From: Oncomelania hupensis
Taxonomy: Eukaryota > Mollusca > Gastropoda > Littorinimorpha > Pomatiopsidae
Assembly (NCBI GenBank): GCA_036898135.1
Contig: CM072513.1
Coordinates: 82,080,799-82,144,798, forward strand
Direction: 5' to 3'
Length of the DNA stretch: 64,000 nucleotides
Under the pieces are notes generated by a model. It did no database searches. It was not told the origin of the DNA and saw only the letters and a program-made list of their open reading frames with translations. The stretch's first letter is position 1. Every line of letters begins with the position of its first letter. The position numbers were made by a program, and so were the translations under genes. Below are positions 1 to 11,400 of the stretch, piece by piece.

Positions 1-1201
1 GAAAGCCTTTGATCGAGTCTGGCCTGCAGCTCTGTGGGCAACCATGAGAGTGTACAACATCAGCTCTAAAATTATTGAAGTCATCAAAAGCCTGTAAGAC
101 AAAGCTACCAGTGCAGTCCTCCATAACAGCGCCATCGGAAACTGGTTCAGAACAACAATCCGTGTGCGTCAAGGATGCCTACTCTCTCCAACACTATTTA
201 ACATCTTCCTAGAGCGCATCATGTCAGATGCACCTTGTAGATCACGAAGGTACAGTCAGCATAGGGGGTAGAACAATCTCCAACCTCCGTTTTGCAGATG
301 ACATTGATGGATTGACTGGAGATGAACAAGAATTTGAACAGCTTGTACAGAGGCTTGACACCACATCCACAGCCTATGGAATGGAAATAGGTGCAGAGAA
401 GACCAAAATGATGACCAACAACAACAATGGCATCTACATGGATATCAAAGCCCAAGGCCAATCCCTCAACACAGTGCATAGCTTCAAATATTTAGGAGCC
501 ATTGTATCAGACCTACAACGAAGAATACAAAGCATGGAGAAGAGGTGCTACAGAAGACTGCTGGGAATTTTCTATACCCAGCACATCACCAACAACGAAA
601 TCTGACAGGCCATCACACAAGCTATTGGACAACACGATGACATGCTCACAGTGGTGAAGAAACGGAAACTCCGATGGTATGGCCACATCAGCAGAGCATC
701 ACGCCTTGCAAAGACTATCCTGCAAGGCACGGTAAAGGGAGGCAGAAGAAGAGGGAGACAGAAAATGAGGTGGGAGGATAACATTCGAGAATGGACTGGC
801 TTGACACTGAGCAAATCAATATTTCATTTATTGTCTATTCACACATTTAGGTGATATTAGACATTAATTAATAACAACAACAATATAAATCAAATCACAA
901 TTAAAAAACCTTTTAACAAAATTGAATGAAATGGGAAGAGGGATTTAACACCAAACTATAAAAGTCTACCAATAGGAGTCATTGCAATAATTTTCACAAT
1001 TGCTGTTATCTGTGAATGATGTAATACATCATCTAAAGAATGTCCATATTCAGTCAAATGATGTCCTTGGTTTTTGACACTGAGCGAAGACATGAGGGTT
1101 GCTGAGGACAGAGAAAGATGGAGTACGCTTGTTAAACGATCATCTATGGTGCCCCTACGATCTTCGAATTACCGGATAGGATAGGATAGGATAGGATAGG
1201 A
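1..1201 (+). mobile_element. RTE-type LINE copy A, broken 3' half
   Basis: The window opens inside a reverse transcriptase gene of the same RTE family as the intact copy at 29901-33243. Recognisable pieces are the [14 protein letters not shown] motif (here RVRQGC), the FADDIDG box near 290-310 and the C-terminal RWYGH and GGRRRGR regions. Frames are broken. An internal segment is missing near 510, where the text jumps from the SFKYLGAIVSD region to the LQRRIQSME region, and a 262-bp insertion sits at 812-1073. The copy ends in a (GGATA)n tail near 1172-1201, the 3' hallmark of this family. It cannot encode a working protein. Confidence 0.9.
812..1073. mobile_element. 262-bp insertion inside RTE copy A
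   Basis: The RTE sequence is interrupted by an AT-rich segment flanked by an 11-bp duplication, ttgacactgag, at 801-811 and 1074-1084. The duplication shows an insertion event. Its left edge reads like a reversed polyadenylated end, so it may be the 3' tail of a LINE or SINE on the minus strand. I do not recognise the family. Confidence 0.7.
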
Positions 1202-1280
1202 TGCGAATTCGTTGTAAGCGTGTCTTGTCTTGCCGTATATGCCCACAATCAATCGTGTTGATCATTACGGCACTTTTTAC

Positions 1281-1440
1281 CAGGTGCATGCTCGGTGTGT
1301 TCTTGTTACCGGTACTTACCCGTCTAGGACATGAGCGTCAGGATCTTTAAAGTCCGTTATGATGGAATGTATGCGACACAGACTAGACCTCGGTTTATAC
1401 TCTCATCCGAACGAGTGTTCCGACTGTACTTCGTTACTAT
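1281..1440 (-). repeat. SINE-like dispersed repeat, family S1 fragment
   Basis: The block with cccgtctaggacatgagc and the following ctttaaagtcc core is shared with copies at 8955-9225 and 49436-49842 (same orientation) and 23740-24070 (opposite). In the 49.4 kb copy a B-box-like tRNA head and an ATT-rich tail can be seen, which sets the orientation. Only the central part is present here. Confidence 0.7.
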
Positions 1441-1774
1441 GAGTATGACAGAAGGAAGGAATTACGAAGCTTAACGTCCTATTGCGTTAGCATTAAGGAT
1501 GATTCACCACGCCGCCACCTTGATAACAATGATCATCATCTTCATATCAAAAGGGCACCACCACTATAGCAGAAGAAGAAGAAGAGGTTACATAGGATAG
1601 GACGAGGAGGAAAAGAGGTAGAGAATACTGGTATAAGGGAAGTAGCTGCGTTTAGCCTAGTTAACTCAATAGCATATTATGTATTGTGACCCTTTAAAAG
1701 ATGGACCCAAACGCTAACTACAATAATTAATAGCAAATTAAAATTAGACATATATGCCGTGGTAGTTTTGGCTT

Positions 1775-2016
<242 letters not shown>

Positions 2017-2099
2017 CGCGCACGCACACACGCAAACGCACTCACACACATCAGCACACTACTTCGAGATAATGAGTCTGAGTGCACTGTAGTTGTAGA

Positions 2100-3064
2100 T
2101 CTATCCTATCCTATCCTATCCTATCCCGTAACTCAAAGGTCGTTGGGGTACCACAGATGAACGTTTAACCAACGTACTCCATCTTTCTCTGTCCTCAGCA
2201 ACCCTCATAGCCTCGCTCAGTGTCAAGCCAGTCCATTCTCGAATGTTGTCCTCCCACCTCCTTTTCGGTCTCCCTCTTCTTCTGCCTCCTTGCACCGTGC
2301 CATGCAGGATGTTCTTGTGACGTGGCCATACCATCGGAGTTTCCGTTTTTTCACCATTGCTCACCATATGTTATCCAATGGCTTGAGTGGTGGTCTGTTG
2401 GACTTCGGCATCGGTAATGTGCTGAGTATAGGAAATGCCCAGAAGTCTTCTGTTGCACTTCCCCTCCATGCTTTGTATTCTTCGTTGTAAATCTTCTGTG
2501 AGGGTCCATGTTTCCCAAGTATATAGGAAGATGGGGATGACAAAGGAGCGCAGCACCCTTACCTTCGAATGTAGCATGATGGTCCTGTCTTTCCAAATGG
2601 GCTTCAATCTTGTCAGGGCAGCAGTTGTTTGTGCGATCCTGGAGAGGACTTCCTCTCGGGACCCAAAGCCTGATACAATGGCTCCTAAATATTTAAAGCT
2701 ATGCACCGCGTTAAGGAATTGTGGGCCTTCGACTTTGATATCCATGTTGATGCCATTAGTGTTGTTGGTCATCATTTTGGTCTTCTCTGCACTTATTTCC
2801 TTTCCATAGGCTCTGGAGGTGGTGTCAAGACTCTGTACAAGCTGTTCAAGTTCTTGTTCTTCTCCAGCCAATTCATCAATATCATCCGCAAAAAGGAGGT
2901 TAGATATTGCTCTACCTCCTCTGCTGACTGTGCCTTCGTAATCTGCAAGGGCATCTGACATGATGCTCTCTAGCAAAATGTTGAAGAGTGTTTGAGACAG
3001 TAGTCATCCTTGACGCACACCGATTGTTGTTCTGAACCAGCTCCCAATGGCGCTGTTGTGAAGG
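2100..3064 (-). mobile_element. RTE-type LINE copy B, 3' half
   Basis: Minus-strand RTE copy. Its (GGATAG)n tail is at 2100-2126, followed inward by the RWYGH-like, LQRRIQSME and FADDID regions. A continuous frame covers 2371-2976 (201 codons), but start codons, frames and the 3' end are damaged. Homology to the intact copy stops at 3064, and three to five bases on an LTR begins. The matching upstream part of an RTE copy reappears only at 6882-7074, beyond the gypsy element. Confidence 0.88.
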
Positions 3065-3068
3065 ATTA

Positions 3069-3977
3069 TGTTACACTCGATGTTGTTTTTTCTCTATCAG
3101 TAGTTGATTCAGCCCCGATGCTTGAAATCCTGATAGGTGTAACTCAGATTCGTTTATCCACGCAACCCGTTCAATCATCAACAAGGCAGGAGTCGTCGTT
3201 TGAAGTTTTCCACTTTTATTCAGCATACATCAACAACTGCATACAATCGTTCCATCGCTTTTCACTTTACAATTCTCAACTATCAACTTTCCACTTTTTA
3301 CAACTTTCTCAACTCTAACACAACAGCTCTCTCTACTTTCAACTCTCTCTTATTTTGTTGTTTGTAGATTATAGTCACACGACACTTTCGCATATAGGTG
3401 ACTACTGGACCGATTTATACTGACACCAGCGGGCCAGTTGTTGGTAAAGGGGAAAATAATATGATCACACGTTGACCAATCCGGGATTCGAACCAGCGAC
3501 CTTTCGGTTACTAGCAAGACGCTCTTACCAACTGAGCTACCCGGCCCCTCTCTCTTATTTTGAAACAGTGCGGCACTTATATAGTCTCTACATACTTCAG
3601 AACAGGCGAGAATACCCCCAACGTGACACACCACAACCAATCAGAACAAGCTTTGTCATCACTGTCTCACGTCATACAACCTTATTTGGGATGGAAGCTT
3701 CTATAGTTACCACTAGAATTATCCATACGCTTCTATCGATAGTAAACAACCAACTCTAGAAAATTCTCAAATAATATCGACCAACTAAAATTACCAACGT
3801 TATACAAAGCTTCTTCTAACAACAACGCAAAATCAAATCAAAGGTAAATACACTTTATTATTGCATGCTTTGCAAAATAAAACGATCAGATCTATCGCGC
3901 GCGTACCACACACGCAAGCCTACCATCGCACGCGTTTCACACGTAAGCCTACCATCGCACGCGTCTCCAACGTAGCA
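3069..3977 (-). repeat. Long terminal repeat of the gypsy element
   Basis: The segment begins TGTTACACTCG and ends ACGTAGCA, giving the TG...CA ends of an LTR. Just outside its right end is a pyrimidine run (taacccccc), which on the minus strand is a purine-rich GGGGGG tract directly before TGCTACG, as expected for a polypurine tract before a 3' LTR. A 190-bp SINE is inserted at 3358-3547, so the LTR itself is about 700 bp. No second LTR is found near 6880, so identity is inferred from ends and position. Confidence 0.65.
3358..3547 (-). mobile_element. tRNA-derived SINE, family S2
   Basis: On the minus strand the element opens with a tRNA-like head: an A box around TAGCTCAGTTGG and a B box GGTTCGAATCC, about 50 bp apart. 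A unique body follows, with a 3' end in CTACAAACAACA. It is bounded by a perfect 15-bp target duplication, ctctctcttattttg, at 3343-3357 and 3548-3562. A near-identical copy lies at 26525-26716. The tRNA-like part is a pol III promoter remnant and lacks a convincing full cloverleaf, so it is not annotated as a tRNA gene. Confidence 0.92.
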
Positions 3978-4111
3978 TAACCCCCCACTCAAGAAGAAAT
4001 CTACTTAATTTCTTTCAACAACGTTGAGACGCGATGCACAAACAAAGTCCAGAATGAAAACTTATTTCAGTCTGTCTGGATATTGTCAATGTTCTCAGTT
4101 CATCCACACAG

Positions 4112-5016
4112 TCAATGTTCTTTCATCCGCAAGGAAACGACTCCCTCGTCCGTTATGGTTGTCATCGGCCCAGGGTCAAATACAGTGATCTCGTGGGTTT
4201 TCTTGGAGTCAGCGCATCCTCCGTTGTCTCCTTCTTCCTTCGAATGTCCGACGAAGTCGATGTTGTCGGTTCCCAGAATGCACTTGCTGGGTCTCACGGT
4301 CAAGTTGGCTTCTTGAAGACGGTGAAACAGCTTCCTCAAGGTCTGCAGATGCTCCCTCCAGGTTTGGGTGTGGACTAGCAGGTCGTCCCAGTAACATTGT
4401 CCATTCCTTTGAGCATCTTCTTCATCCCTCTCTTCAGGGTAGCTCCGCTGTTGGCCATGCCAAAGGGCATCCTTAGGCACTCGTACGTCCCATCAGGAGT
4501 TATAAAAGCAGTCTTTGGTATGTCCTGTTGACGCACGGGGACTTGCCAATAACCCTTGCTGCGGTCAATCTTTGAGAAGATTTTACTCCCCGATAATTGG
4601 CGGAAGAGGTCTAATGCAGTAGGCATCGGCTCGGGGTCGAAGACGGTGATTTTATTAACCTTCCTGTAGTCGATGCATACTCTGTTGCTCCCGTCCTTCT
4701 TTTTCACGACCACGACAGGTGATGCGTAGGGGGAACTGGACTCCCTGATGATGCCCATCTTCAGCATCTCATCGATGTCTTTCTTCAAGGATTCGCGGAC
4801 CTTGAAAGGGATCGGGAAGGGTTTGGATCGAACGGGAATATTTGAAGTGAGGTGGACTTCATGTTCGACCAGAGTCGTAGAGCCTGGGACATCGCTGAAG
4901 TTACGGGGAAACTCGCCCATAAGGTCCTTGAGCTCCATCTTTTGACCTTCCGTCAAGCTTGGTCCTAGCTTAACATCATCGATGCCTTCTTTGCTATGGA
5001 AATCTCCCAGTTCCAA
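4112..5016 (-). pseudogene. gypsy reverse transcriptase, truncated
   Basis: The frame 5016-4375 contains the RT leader with FSDVPG and VEHEVHL, then SPYASPVVVVKKKDGSNR, KIDRSKGYWQ and the TAFITPDGTYECLRMPFG block. A frameshift near 4390 precedes the catalytic box, which reads YWDDLLVH instead of the usual Y-V/I-DD. The second frame (4480-4112) carries on through FVGH and then degenerates. RNase H is not seen. Confidence 0.85.
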
Positions 5017-6160
5017 CAGTTCCTCGCTGTCAAAACTGTCGTCGTTCTCAGCTGCTGTTGCTGCGTGTATAGTCTCTGATGGCCTTCCACGTACAGCTTA
5101 AGGAGGTTGGCGTGGTATATCTTGGAATGTTGGCCGACCTTCACCTTGTAGTCGTTGATCCCCACCACGGTCTCCACTTCGTACGGGCCTTTCCACTGCA
5201 TCAGCAACTTATTGTGGTCGGTAGGTAGCAGCACCAGCACTTTGTTGCCAGGTTTGAACTTCCTGGTTACAGCCCTATGGTCGTAGTAGTGCTTTCCACA
5301 GTCCTGGGACTTCTTCAGATTTTCTCTGGCTATCACGAGAGTCTGCTCCAGCTTCTCCCGTAGCTCAAACACGTACTGGTAGCTGTTCTTTACTTCTGGG
5401 GTGTCTACTTCCTTCGTCCACAGTTCTTTCAGGATGTGAATAGGCCCTAGAATAGTTCTTCCGTACAACAGCTCGAACGGAGGAAAGCCGGTGGACTCTT
5501 GCGGTACTTCTCTGTAGGCGAAAAGTAAGGCGTTGATGTAGCGATGCCATTGTCTGGGCTGCTCGCTGCACAGTTTCTTCAGGGTGGACTTCAGTGTAGC
5601 ATTAAACTTTTCGACAAGCCCGTTGCACATCGGATGGTAAGGCGTCGTAGTCAAATGCCGGATGCTCAGCAGTCTGTTGACCTCCTTCATGCAGTCAGAG
5701 ACGAACTGCGTCCGATCCTCCTGAGGTCTGTCAGAATCTCTTCAGGCACTCCAAGTCTGCTGAACATGTCCACCAGCGCCTCTGCAACAGTTTCAGTGTC
5801 AATCTTCTTCAGAGGCACTGCTTCTGGGTACCGAGTCGCATAGTCCCCTAAAGTCAGTACCCACCGGTGACCTTTTTCACTCGGAGGTTTTATTTCGCCG
5901 ATTAAGTCTAAGGCCACCCTCTTCAAAGGTCCGTCGATCAAAGGCATTCTCTGCATAGGCACTTTAGGGACCCTTCCTTGAGGTATGGTCTTCTGGCAAA
6001 TGTCACATGATCGGCAGAAACGGAAGACGTCCGCATGAAGTCCTGGCCAGTAGAACACCGCCTGGATTCTGTCCGACGTCTTCTTGATGCCCAGGTGACC
6101 TCCCATGATTGAGTCATGTGCTACTTCCATCACTTGGCGCCTTAGGGGTAACGGTACCAA
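4965..6160 (-). pseudogene. gypsy integrase, two frames
   Basis: The first frame (6160-5687) holds the HHCC zinc finger (H-x6-H, then CRSCDIC) and the start of the DDE core with DLIGEIKPP and the second catalytic Asp in ILTD. The frame shifts near 5700-5745. The second frame (5690-about 5080) resumes with TTPYHPMCNGLVEKFN, including the catalytic Glu, and then the C-terminal chromodomain-proximal part ending KIYHANLLKLYVE. The HANLLK block runs almost directly into the RT leader, which fixes the unusual domain order. Confidence 0.85.
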
Positions 6161-6296
6161 GACTTGACCTGACGTAGTGGTTTACCGCCGTTGACCCTCG
6201 GGGGCTGGAAGATTCGGTACAGGATCTTGGCCTTCACCTCAAAATAGGCCGTGCCACTGCCTTTGGTCACGTGGTCTTGGCGGTTCCTGTACTTGT

Positions 6297-6869
6297 TTAA
6301 GTGCTATCAGCTTCTTGGAGCTGGATCAGTTTATCTCTGTCCACGATGGCAGCTTTGGAGTTGTCGGCGACCTTCAGTGGCGTAGTCGTCTTGTCTCTGT
6401 TGGCCTGGGCCCTGGTAGTGACAGCACCGACGATCTCTGGTCGGCAGGGCTGAGCCGTAGTAACTACATTGTCCCGTAGCAGCTCTGTAAGGTCTCCATC
6501 GGGAAATGGCAATGGATCCTCCTCCACAACTTCGACGCGTTGAGTTGAGGCAGGACTCCACTCTGGATCGGGGTCGTCGGGTCGTCTCGCGCCGTCGATG
6601 TTCCCGATCATCAAATCGTATAGCGGCTTCTTCAGGCAAACCGCTTCTACTTCGCCTATGTAGAAAGGGGTGCTGACTTGAATCTTCGCAACTGGTGCTT
6701 TCACACATTTGCTGTCGGCCATGAGTGTCCATTTAGAATCGCCAGTGAACTGTTCTTTAGCGATTAGATCTTCTCTGACGATGACCCCACTGCAGCCAGA
6801 GTCTCTTAGAACAGTCACTTCATGATTTCCGACGCGTCCCTTGGAAACAGGCATGTCCTGTACGGTCAC
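6297..6869 (-). pseudogene. gypsy protease region
   Basis: An open frame of about 190 codons carries the aspartic-protease active-site block LRDSGCSG followed by VIVREDL, as in retrotransposon proteases of the pepsin-like fold. The rest is an acidic and Ala/Thr-rich linker that normally leads into the integrase. The annotated start is just the first Met in the frame. The true polyprotein would have begun further upstream in gag, which is missing, because 6882 is already another element. Confidence 0.7.
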
Positions 6870-6881
6870 AGCTGGCCTGAT

Positions 6882-7178
<297 letters not shown>

Positions 7179-7199
7179 TAAAGACAATAATTCTCAAGT

Positions 7200-7940
7200 A
7201 AAATAATATATCCTCAAGGTTATCAAATTAATATAGCATGGCTTTATGTCTATGAAGTGTCCCTCTCGTCCTTCTACGTTCTGTCAACGATTACGTGTAG
7301 CTCTAGGCCTATGTCCGTTTTTGATCTCTCAGTTCGGTCTTTCCTCTCTCCTCCTACGTCTCCTCGGGCCCTCATCCCTGTTGTGCCCATGTTCTCTTCA
7401 ACTTGAATCTCATTTTAGTCCAACGTGTCTCATAAATGTTAAAACTAAATAAATATAAACTAAAATAAACACGGCGACGCAGAATTACAAAAAGACAACG
7501 CATACAAATCAATAAATACACATTTAAAATAATAATTTTAAAAAATTTACGTACTGTTAATCATGTTGACTTGCTAAAATTGTTGCTTCTTGTAGAAAAT
7601 TTAATTCATGAGAATTCAGTCAAATGTGTCCCTGTGTCTGGAATAATCATTATCTGACACTGAATGATAGTGAATCTGTTGATATCTTGCGATCTGCTCT
7701 CTCCATAAATTATGCACAATTATCACGGATTTTTCACAGACCCTTTTCGAGAGCTCATATGTTTTGCCCTAAAATAAAATTAGCGGATTTTTGGAGGGGC
7801 TCCAGAAACTACTGAAAAGCCACATGCGCGATCATTTACCGTTACCGAAACCAAAACTAATCACAGCCAAATTTTCACAGCAGCAGACGACTCTATCCAA
7901 GGGGAAGGCAAGGGAGATCACTCTCACACACAGGCCGGAA
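7200..7940 (+). other. Upstream region of the OPA3-like gene
   Basis: This stretch is non-repetitive and holds no ORF with recognisable content. It should contain the 5' UTR and promoter of the OPA3-like gene. I see no convincing TATA box or other core element that I could place with confidence. Confidence 0.4.
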
Positions 7941-8079
7941 ATGGTGGGAGCTTTTCCCTTGGTAAAACTTGGCTACTTAGCCATCAAACAAATCAGCAAA
8001 CCAATCGCGAACCAGTTAAAACGAGGTGCCAAGTCAAATCCTTTCTTCAGGAGATATGTCTGTATGCCACCGGCGCAAT
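7941..8079 (+). CDS. OPA3: OPA3-like exon 1
   Basis: 139 coding bases, 46 codons plus one base. The frame is open upstream, but similarity to OPA3 begins at the ATG at 7941, so this start was chosen. The donor is a strong GTGAGT at 8080. Confidence 0.9.
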
Positions 8080-8433
8080 GTGAGTATGACTTTTGTGTGT
8101 TTTTTTTCTTTCCTAAACCAACAAGGTCACCCAAACAAGTTTGTGATACTCTTTCAGGCCTATGTAATGTTACTTGTTAAGGATTTCATCATAAAATGGA
8201 TTGTTGATAGTGTTGGCGTTATCGAATATTCACATGCAGATGAAAATAAATGAATAGTAATTATAATTATTATTTTGAATGTTACTATTGATAGAAAAGA
8301 ATAAATACATTTTACCGCATTGTTTAAGTATTTATCCTTGCGAACGTATGTGCGTGTGTGTGTGTGTGTGTGTGTGTATGCGTGCGAGCGCTTAGAGCAA
8401 GCTTTACGTTTGGTTTTGCCCTATAAAAAATAA

Positions 8434-8475
<42 letters not shown>

Positions 8476-11400
8476 GTTAAACAAGTATTTATTCAAATTA
8501 TACATCGTGTCAAGCTGGCTTGGTCAGTTGTATGTTCAACTGACAGTCATGTGTACCAATTACATTCTGTGCAGTTTACCACTGGTGTGAAGTCAACTTT
8601 CGACTGCGGTTGATGGGTCTGGGGAAGGCACAGCATGTAGAAAAACTGGACGACGCCGTGGCTGTTGAACTTGGGGCAGAGATGCTGGGAGAATTCATAA
8701 TCTTTTCCTTGGCCTCTCTCACGCTGTTGTTGGAGTATAACCGCTCTGCCACCAAGGAGGCCATCAAGGAACAAAAGGAACTCCATCAAAAACTGACAAT
8801 GAAACACAAGATTCAGGTAAATGACTGTGTGGATCACTGGATGACATCAATATTGATCATCATCATTAGTTATAGGCATGATAGTACAATAAGGTAGTGT
8901 TTAGGTGAGATAGTTCTAAATATTATTTTTTTTTATTTAATCACTTTTTAAATAGCACTTTTCCAACTCAAGAGCTTCTCAAGGCGCTGGCCAATACAGG
9001 GTCTAACTCAGGCTGACCTTTGGGAGCATAGTCTGGTGCTCAGATGACTGAGCACAACTGTGGGCGACCAGGGATGGGGAAAATGTATATAGTGCATGCT
9101 GGGTGTATTTGTGTAGTGGGCACTCACCCGTCTAGGACATGAGTGTCAGAATCTTTAAAGTCCATGTGATGGAAAGCGTGCGTGCACAGACTAGACATGG
9201 AAGGAGCAGTGTATCATATCACATGTATCCATCTTTTCCCAGCTTCAACCCATCCCTCCTCCCCGCAGTCTCCACTACAGTCACCTTCCCCTTGGCTGAA
9301 GGCAAACTTGGTGTCAGAGGTTTATCAAGCATAAGTCATGGTATGACTCAACAGTCTCTGACACCCAGACTGCCCTAACCGCCTCTGACACCCTCTGACT
9401 GCCTCTACATACACTTACCATTCCATCTGTGCCCTTGGCTGCAACAATGGGTGATATATCTTCTTCAGTGACATCCTAGCAAGGGCCACCGCAGTACAAC
9501 CGCCCTCTTGGAACAATTTGAGATTATAGAGTTAGCGGTGGGCTTTGCTTTCCCTTTCACATACATTTTTAGCTCTTGAGTTCCCTTTTCCTATTTTTAT
9601 TTTATATTGAAGTGGCTCACTTATGTCTCAGTTGTCTCTGCGTGTGGGTGTCACTTCACCCTAGTGGGTGCCGTGAACGTTCAGCTGAAACAGCGAGTGA
9701 GGGGAATAAAACTCAAACAAAAGAACTAACACAAATGCCAGATGAACAATCACATTCTTTTATTCAACAACAAACACACACACAGCCACAGGATACTGGG
9801 ATATTTAAACCACCCTCAACCCCTATCCGGACGCACAACCCAACAGTTAGTGAACAATTACCACCCCCCCCCCTCCCTCCCTCCTTGTCTAATCTGGAAC
9901 CCCTAGAAACTGTACACCAAAAATGCCCCACAACAATATGTAACAATGGTGTCAATGGTAATATATAACAGTAAACAATTTGTAACAGTAAACAAAACAA
10001 GCTGAAAGTAAATTTGATTACAAGTTAAGACACTAGCCAGCAAAACTTGAAGAATAAATTAGATTAGGTTGGCTGGCTTAAATTAATCAACTGTTCACTG
10101 TTAGTAGCATTCTTGTCTTTTAGCTAACCTCAATAAAATGAAGCAGTCTACGCACAGATAATAAAGTATACTGCACTGAATTCAGGCGATGTAAGTGTGT
10201 TTATGTGAATGAAATGTAAGTATGACTGTGAAGAAACAGTGTGGAATGCAGACGCCCAGGTCGTTGTTTCCTGTCGTCCGGAGCACACGAAGTGTCCAGG
10301 CGGTGGCGAGCACACAGTCCCTCAGACAGCACCCCACATCAGAACGGAGGATAAAGTAGCGGTGTCACACACCCCGTCAGACAGCACCCTCACACCAGCA
10401 TGGAGGAGAAGGTAGCGGTAGCAACACCGGCGACTTCAAGCCAACAGTCGTAGTGGAAGTGAAAGTAGAGGTTGAAGTAATAGGAATTAGTAGTAGGTAT
10501 AGTAGTAGTATAGTAGGCCCAATCTGGTCAACAAATAAATTGTCTTACTAATCTATCCTCATACAAAATGTAAACACTATATAAACAAATATTCCTTCCG
10601 CCGTCCGCCATCTTGACCTGTTTATATATACATTTCAACTATTCAACTCAATTCTAATAATTTATATTTTTCCTCATAAACATGATCGTTTATACAACTA
10701 TACATTATAATTATAATTACACTTCCTGTCAAACAATCCTGATTCATCTTCATTCTGATCTCACCTTCATCACCCCTCTCCGTGTTATAGTACATTGTCT
10801 CCCCTCATTCACAAGATTCAAGATTTATTGACTTCATGTGAAGAATTTGTTTTGCGCATATGGGAAAACATCAGAATATAGGTTAAAAGTTCATACACAA
10901 TACAATACATTACAGCACAGTGCAAGCAGACACATCGCTTTCTCACATTTACGCAAAATAGGCTATCAAAAGTAAACAATCAGACATCACACATCAGGCG
11001 ATCAGATCACAAAATAGAACCGCGAAACACTGTCAATATATATCATGTCACCTAATCGCGTCAAGCACCCACATCACAGTCTATACGTCAATTGATTAAA
11101 CCAACATACAACGCCTCACAGTTAATAGTCAATGTTCTTATACATCATGCACAAACAATCGATACATTTTCGCACACATTCATACAGCATGGTAGTAATA
11201 AAAAATACTTGATGAACAAAGATTCCTTTTAAATTATCATGACTAGTACACAGTATGACTAGTAAATACATAGGCCTAATGAGCAGTTGATATCTTCACC
11301 AATAATACGTTACATGACTAGTGAGTATACATTATACGCACACAATCGATAATTTTTGCACACATTCATACGGCATACAGTAAATAGAAGAAACTGATGA

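Larger units (their letters stand above)
3978..6880 (-). mobile_element. Degenerate Ty3/gypsy-type retrotransposon, internal region
   Basis: Reading down the minus strand from 6880, the pol domains appear in the order protease, integrase (zinc finger, core, C-terminal), reverse transcriptase, then the LTR. The integrase therefore lies upstream of the reverse transcriptase. This is unlike canonical Ty3/gypsy (PR-RT-RH-IN) but as in the described Gmr1-like group of gypsy elements. No gag, RNase H or 5' LTR is seen. Each domain is broken by frameshifts, so the element is dead. Its 5' side abuts an RTE endonuclease fragment at 6882, which points to a deletion across that junction. Confidence 0.85.

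Noticed and set aside
2701..3318. Plus-strand frames across 2.2-3.3 kb and 30.0-32.5 kb
   Set aside because: These are antisense shadows of the minus-strand RTE copies.
3471..3547. tRNA genes suggested by A and B boxes (also 26.5, 48.3 and 52.3 kb)
   Set aside because: The anticodon stems do not pair well and each is joined to a SINE body and tail, mostly with target duplications. They are SINE heads.
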